Source of the DNA: an uncultured Alistipes sp.
GTDB lineage: Bacteria; Bacteroidota; Bacteroidia; Bacteroidales; UBA932
Reading direction: 5' to 3'
Assembly: GCA_900544175.1 (NCBI GenBank)
Contig: UQUN01000011.1
Span: 1 to 64,000, forward strand
DNA: 64,000 nucleotides
Every line of letters begins with the position of its first letter. Positions within the stretch are counted from its first letter, which is position 1. The position numbers were made by a program, and so were the translations under genes. Below the pieces are notes generated by a model. That model was not told the DNA's origin, did no database searches, and saw nothing but the letters and a program-made list of their open reading frames with translations. Positions 60,708 through 64,000 of this stretch are shown here, one piece after another.

Positions 60708-61447
60708 TTCTGTTTCTCAAGATAAAGCATAAGAGCCCTGGACACAGACGGAGCCTCAGGTGTAGGGGCCTCCACTTCCACCGCAAGCCCGTTGTCCTTC
60801 ATCGCCTTGGCGGTAGACAGACCGTATGTCACGAACAAAAGCCCGCTCTGCTTGAAATCAGGATAGTTCTGCATCAGAGACTTCACATCAAGAGGGCTGT
60901 AGAAAACTGCCATCTGGTATCTCGACAAGTCCAGTTCCTTCAGATCACTGCTCACCGTCTTGCTGAAGACAGCATTGCCGAACTTGAGTCCGGCCTTGGT
61001 GAAGGCCTTGACCACATCCGGCCTTGCGGCGTCAGTGGAGGCTATCAGGAACTGCTCGTTCTTGTGCTTTGTACCAATGACCTCCAGTACGGAATCAACC
61101 GTGCCCTTCCCGAAAAAGATCTTACGTTTTCTATAGACTATGTGCTTCTGAAGGTAAAGCGCGATATTCTCTGTAGTACAGAAATATTTCATGGTCTCAG
61201 GGACGGTGACTCTCATCTCCTCGCACACTGTGAAGAAAGCGTCAATGGATGATTTTGAGGAGAAAAAAACAGCCGAATAATCCAGAACCGCCACCTTTTG
61301 GGCTCTGAACTCCTTTGCTGTAACAGGTTCTATTCTAAAAAAGGGGAAATAGTCAATATGGATGCCGTATTTGGATGTTATCTCCGAAAATGGAGACTGC
61401 GTGTTTCCAGGTGCAGGCTGAGAAACCAGGATATTGCTTATCTTCAT
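60704..61447 (-). CDS. hemD: Uroporphyrinogen-III synthase family protein
   Basis: Cyclises hydroxymethylbilane to uroporphyrinogen III in heme and siroheme synthesis. The 247-aa protein has the two-lobed HemD fold: ISNILVSQPAPGNTQSPFSEI at the start, AVFFSSKSSIDAFF near 85 and MKYFCTTENIALYLQKH in the second lobe. HemD is weakly conserved, so assignment is by fold pattern; no other heme genes are adjacent, which is a little unusual. Grouped with DUF4271 as in other Bacteroidetes. Confidence 0.82.
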   Translation of the reverse strand: MKISNILVSQPAPGNTQSPFSEITSKYGIHIDYFPFFRIEPVTAKEFRAQKVAVLDYSAVFFSSKSSIDAFFTVCEEMRVTVPETMKYFCTTENIALYLQKHIVYRKRKIFFGKGTVDSVLEVIGTKHKNEQFLIASTDAARPDVVKAFTKAGLKFGNAVFSKTVSSDLKELDLSRYQMAVFYSPLDVKSLMQNYPDFKQSGLLFVTYGLSTAKAMKDNGLAVEVEAPTPEAPSVSRALMLYLEKQK

Positions 61448-61462
61448 TCCTTTTATAAAGTT

Positions 61463-62176
61463 TTAAAATTTCAATATTGTCGCCACAGATAACACTATAG
61501 GCAAGATTTCAAGCGTGCAAAGATATAAAATAGAGAGCAACACCGGTTCTTTAAATGAAAAAATTATTCTTGCCTGCTCTATCAGATACGCAACTGATAT
61601 CACAACAGACACGACCGGAACGACCTTACCGGTCAGAATCCGGAAGACATCCGGAAGAAACATACCTATCAGATAGATTACACTATAGGCTATAACGGCA
61701 ATCATGAAGAACACGCATGCCATACGGTTGGAGGCTGCCGACATGTCGTTTTTATGCGACACATACGATATGCCGGACGTTGCCAGTACTCTAAGGACCA
61801 CATAGCCCGCCATTACCCCAAGGACAAGCAGGTAACTGGCAGAAACAGCACCGGTACCGTACACCAGAAAGGCAGATATGGGCAGCAGTATGACGAGTGA
61901 TACAGGCATTCCCAAACGTACGGCCGACGATGTGTCGGAATATGTCCTTTTGGTCGGATATCTCAGGAAGTCTCCGACCCATGCAAGGAATACGGAGCAG
62001 GAACTGCGGAATATCAGCGAGAAGAAAATAAGGAAGAGGATGGTCCACACAAAATACTGAGCTCCCTGGACACCTCCTGCGGATGTGTCTGCGATCATAC
62101 GGTAGTTCTGAAGTACAGAACCTTCCCACAAAGTGTCCACCGGACAGACCGTATCAGTTGCCGCGCTTTGCCACAT
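61463..62176 (-). CDS. DUF4271 membrane protein
   Basis: 237 aa with about six to seven membrane segments and the DUF4271 signature near the C-terminus (EQARIIFSFKEPVLLSILYLCTLEILPIVL is seen in pieces: LIEQARIIFSF and LCTLEILPIVLSV). The family occurs in Bacteroidetes beside hemD and has no known role. It overlaps the SUI1-type gene by 23 nt. Confidence 0.85.
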   Translation of the reverse strand: MWQSAATDTVCPVDTLWEGSVLQNYRMIADTSAGGVQGAQYFVWTILFLIFFSLIFRSSCSVFLAWVGDFLRYPTKRTYSDTSSAVRLGMPVSLVILLPISAFLVYGTGAVSASYLLVLGVMAGYVVLRVLATSGISYVSHKNDMSAASNRMACVFFMIAVIAYSVIYLIGMFLPDVFRILTGKVVPVVSVVISVAYLIEQARIIFSFKEPVLLSILYLCTLEILPIVLSVATILKF

Positions 62177-62477
62177 ATCCCATACCGGTCAGGACTGCCG
62201 TGACCTTGTCCCTCCAGTCTCCCTGAATGATGATTTCTCCGTCCTTTGCACTGCCTCCCGTACCGCATCTGCTCTTGAGCACACGCGAAAGCTCAGACAA
62301 GTCCTCACTGCTGCCTACGAAGCCCTTTACCAAAGTCACCTGCTTGCCGCCCCTGTTACGGCGGTCTATGCTGACAACAAGCTTCTGTCTGGAAGGCGGC
62401 AGTGTCTCTATTTCCTCCACCTCCTGTCTGGCAGACATGAAATCAGGATCTGTAGAATACACAAATGACATAATCAA
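62154..62477 (-). CDS. SUI1/eIF1-like translation factor (YciH family)
   Basis: 107 aa. The SUI1 core is visible as RNRGGKQVTLVKGF, SRCGTGGSAKDGEIIIQGD and WRDKVTAVLTGMGY. Homologues (YciH) modulate initiation fidelity at the ribosome. It is the first gene of a run ending at yidD, preceded by a TACATTTG promoter at 62492-62499. Confidence 0.93.
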   Translation of the reverse strand: MIMSFVYSTDPDFMSARQEVEEIETLPPSRQKLVVSIDRRNRGGKQVTLVKGFVGSSEDLSELSRVLKSRCGTGGSAKDGEIIIQGDWRDKVTAVLTGMGYVAKRGN

Positions 62478-62491
62478 GGTAATTTTTACCG

Positions 62492-62527
62492 CAAATGTAT
62501 GTATAAAAAATCAATTTAGTATATTTG
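62492..62527. promoter_or_regulatory. Divergent -7 boxes for the SUI1 gene and DUF2723 gene
   Basis: TACATTTG on the minus strand (62499-62492) lies 15 nt before the SUI1-gene ATG; TATATTTG on the plus strand (62520-62527) lies 28 nt before the DUF2723 ATG at 62555. Both match TAnnTTTG. They are 20 bp apart. Confidence 0.6.
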
Positions 62528-62554
62528 CGGTTTACAGATTTTATATAGCAGAAC

Positions 62555-64000
62555 ATGGAGCAGAAAAGATTCACTCTCATCAACCGTATTTTCTCGGTCA
62601 TAGTCCTACTGACCGCATCCATCACATATCTACTGACCATCGAACCTACCGCAAGTTTCTGGGACTGCGGAGAATTCATCGCTTCGTCCTACAAATTGGA
62701 GGTCGGACACGCACCAGGCAACCCGGTGTTCCAGCTGATAGCCCGTTTCTTCACAATGTTCACATCACCGGAACATGCCGCGATGGCGGTCAACATAATG
62801 AGTGCCTTATGCTCCGCACTGACCATATTCTTTCTGTATCTTACAATCGTACATCTGGGCCGCCGTATTCTGGATAAAAACAGGGGAACAGACAGCATGA
62901 GCGAAGGCGAAGCATTCGCCCTGATAGGATCCGGTGTTGTGGGAGCCCTGGCATACTGCTGGTCCGACACATTCTGGTTCTCCGCTGTGGAAGCCGAGGT
63001 TTACGCCATGTCATCCCTCTTCACAGCCGCCGTATTCTGGATGATTCTCAAATGGGAGGAGCAGGCTGATTCCGAATACGCGGACCGCTGGATCGTGGCC
63101 ATTGCGTTCCTCATGGGACTGTCGGTCGGGGTGCATCTGCTCAACCTTCTGACCATTCCGGCCATTGCATTTGTATATTACTATAAGAAAGCACATAAAG
63201 TCACGACATGGGGAAGCATAGGGGTTCTGGCCCTGTCCTGCGTCATACTGGCGGTAGTGCTCTGGGGGATCATCCCCTATCTGCCGAAGACAGCAGCCGT
63301 ATTCGACCTTTTCTTTGTCAACACCCTGCATCTGCCGTTCAACAGCGGCGCGGCATTTTTCGTGATAGTCCTGCTGGCCATCTGCTTCTGGGCAATTTAC
63401 TACACAAGGAAAAAAGGCCGCCACATACTGAACACCGTCATGCTGTGCTTCACCATGATAGTGACAGGATACTCTACATTTGCCGTAGTCGTGATACGTT
63501 CCGCGAACAACACTCCCACCAATGAAGGACAGCCTGACAATCCGTTCGCCCTGGTCAAGTATCTCGGACGCGAACAGTACGGCAGCGTGCCGTTAGTATA
63601 CGGAGAGACATTCGCATCAGTACCGTATGACTACAACGAATCCTACTACTACACCAAACTGGACGGACAATACTACAAGACATCCAACCCTCCGACATAC
63701 AAGTATTCTTCCGAAAGCAAGATGCTCTTCCCGAGAATGCACAGCAAGGATCCCATGCATATCAACTTCTACAAGAGCTATACGCAGGGAAGGGGCAAGA
63801 CTATCCCCGGCACTGACGAGAAGATGCCTGACATGCGCGACAATCTCAGGTTCTTCTTCGACTACCAGTTCAACTGGATGTACATGAGGTACTTCATGTG
63901 GAACTTCGCCGGCCGTCAGAATGACATCCACGGACAGGTGCCAGGAGACCCCCTATGCGGCAACTGGGAGTGCGGTATCGGATTCATTGACAAGGCCAGA
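62555..64000 (+). CDS. DUF2723 family multi-pass membrane protein (partial, runs off the right edge)
   Basis: The reading frame is open from the ATG at 62555 to the window end (482 codons without stop), so the C-terminal part lies outside. It starts with a membrane segment and PTASFWDCGEFIASSYKLEVGHAPGN, the unmistakable DUF2723 signature, followed by several more membrane segments (GSGVVGALAYCWSDTFWFSAVEAEVYAMSSLF in shorter pieces). DUF2723 proteins resemble GT-C-type glycosyltransferases and are usually about 1000 aa; the catalytic acidic motif WDCGE is intact. Proposed role is sugar transfer to a periplasmic acceptor. Confidence 0.94.
   Translation, partial: MEQKRFTLINRIFSVIVLLTASITYLLTIEPTASFWDCGEFIASSYKLEVGHAPGNPVFQLIARFFTMFTSPEHAAMAVNIMSALCSALTIFFLYLTIVHLGRRILDKNRGTDSMSEGEAFALIGSGVVGALAYCWSDTFWFSAVEAEVYAMSSLFTAAVFWMILKWEEQADSEYADRWIVAIAFLMGLSVGVHLLNLLTIPAIAFVYYYKKAHKVTTWGSIGVLALSCVILAVVLWGIIPYLPKTAAVFDLFFVNTLHLPFNSGAAFFVIVLLAICFWAIYYTRKKGRHILNTVMLCFTMIVTGYSTFAVVVIRSANNTPTNEGQPDNPFALVKYLGREQYGSVPLVYGETFASVPYDYNESYYYTKLDGQYYKTSNPPTYKYSSESKMLFPRMHSKDPMHINFYKSYTQGRGKTIPGTDEKMPDMRDNLRFFFDYQFNWMYMRYFMWNFAGRQNDIHGQVPGDPLCGNWECGIGFIDKAR

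Overview
The window is a chromosomal segment of a Bacteroidales bacterium, most likely gut-associated. Evidence: Bacteroidetes-type promoters (TAnnTTTG -7 boxes, one with a TTTG -33 box), class III glutamine synthetase, DUF2723, DUF4271, DUF5106 and DUF2490 proteins, a SUI1-type initiation factor, and a 5-alpha-reductase/OYE steroid-reductase pair. Genus cannot be assigned. Housekeeping genes look moderately GC-rich, while long parts of 2-26 kb are clearly AT-rich and mosaic.

0-26 kb (all minus strand, transcribed right to left) is a surface-polysaccharide locus. It has a frameshifted Wzx flippase, Wzy-like polymerase, WecF-like glycosyltransferase, PglC/WcaJ-like phosphoglycosyl transferase, three DegT-type PLP aminotransferases, four ATP-grasp genes (one a pseudogene), a NeuD/PglD-type acyltransferase, GNATs, a DUF418 membrane protein and a polysaccharide deacetylase. 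With the CapD/PglF-type dehydratase at 27.7-29.6 kb this fits a UDP-4-amino-4,6-dideoxy sugar that is N-acylated and put on the lipid carrier. Embedded at 5.9-14.1 kb is a partial fatty-acid-synthase toolkit: two KASIII, three ACPs, a FabD-like transacylase, three SDR ketoreductases (one frameshifted) and an acyl-adenylating ligase, with no dehydratase or enoyl reductase. The simplest reading is a dedicated maker of short beta-keto or 3-hydroxyacyl groups for sugar decoration. A toxin/antitoxin-like small ORF + GNAT pair with its own promoter interrupts it. Several genes here carry single-base frameshifts, three of them resolvable to homopolymers (A6, T7, A5), which may be phase variation, slippage, decay or assembly errors.

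26-38.5 kb: a lipoprotein and helical partner of unknown role, the CapD-like dehydratase, glnN, glutaminyl cyclotransferase, pyrG; then on the plus strand an acyl-ACP thioesterase, steroid 5-alpha-reductase, OYE-family reductase, RNase P RNA and a DUF2490 protein.

38.5-41.35 kb is a decayed island holding remnants of an AAA/PD-(D/E)XK (DUF1703-type) gene and a DUF4143-type ATPase damaged in its ATPase domain. It abuts the groEL terminator.

41.4-64 kb: groES-groEL; a Fic protein with a C-terminal winged helix and an unusual palindromic tandem repeat; tadA; a DedA-like protein; three small zinc-ribbon/membrane proteins; tRNA-Gln(TTG) followed 7 nt later by a thioredoxin-like lipoprotein gene; a PlsC-like acyltransferase and acyl-CoA ligase; a Na/Pi cotransporter; a large HExxH/beta-propeller/barrel protein; uvrC; an OlsF/Gls-like double acyltransferase; a yidD-rnpA-lipoprotein-hemD-DUF4271-SUI1 cluster; and the start of a DUF2723 membrane protein running off the right edge.
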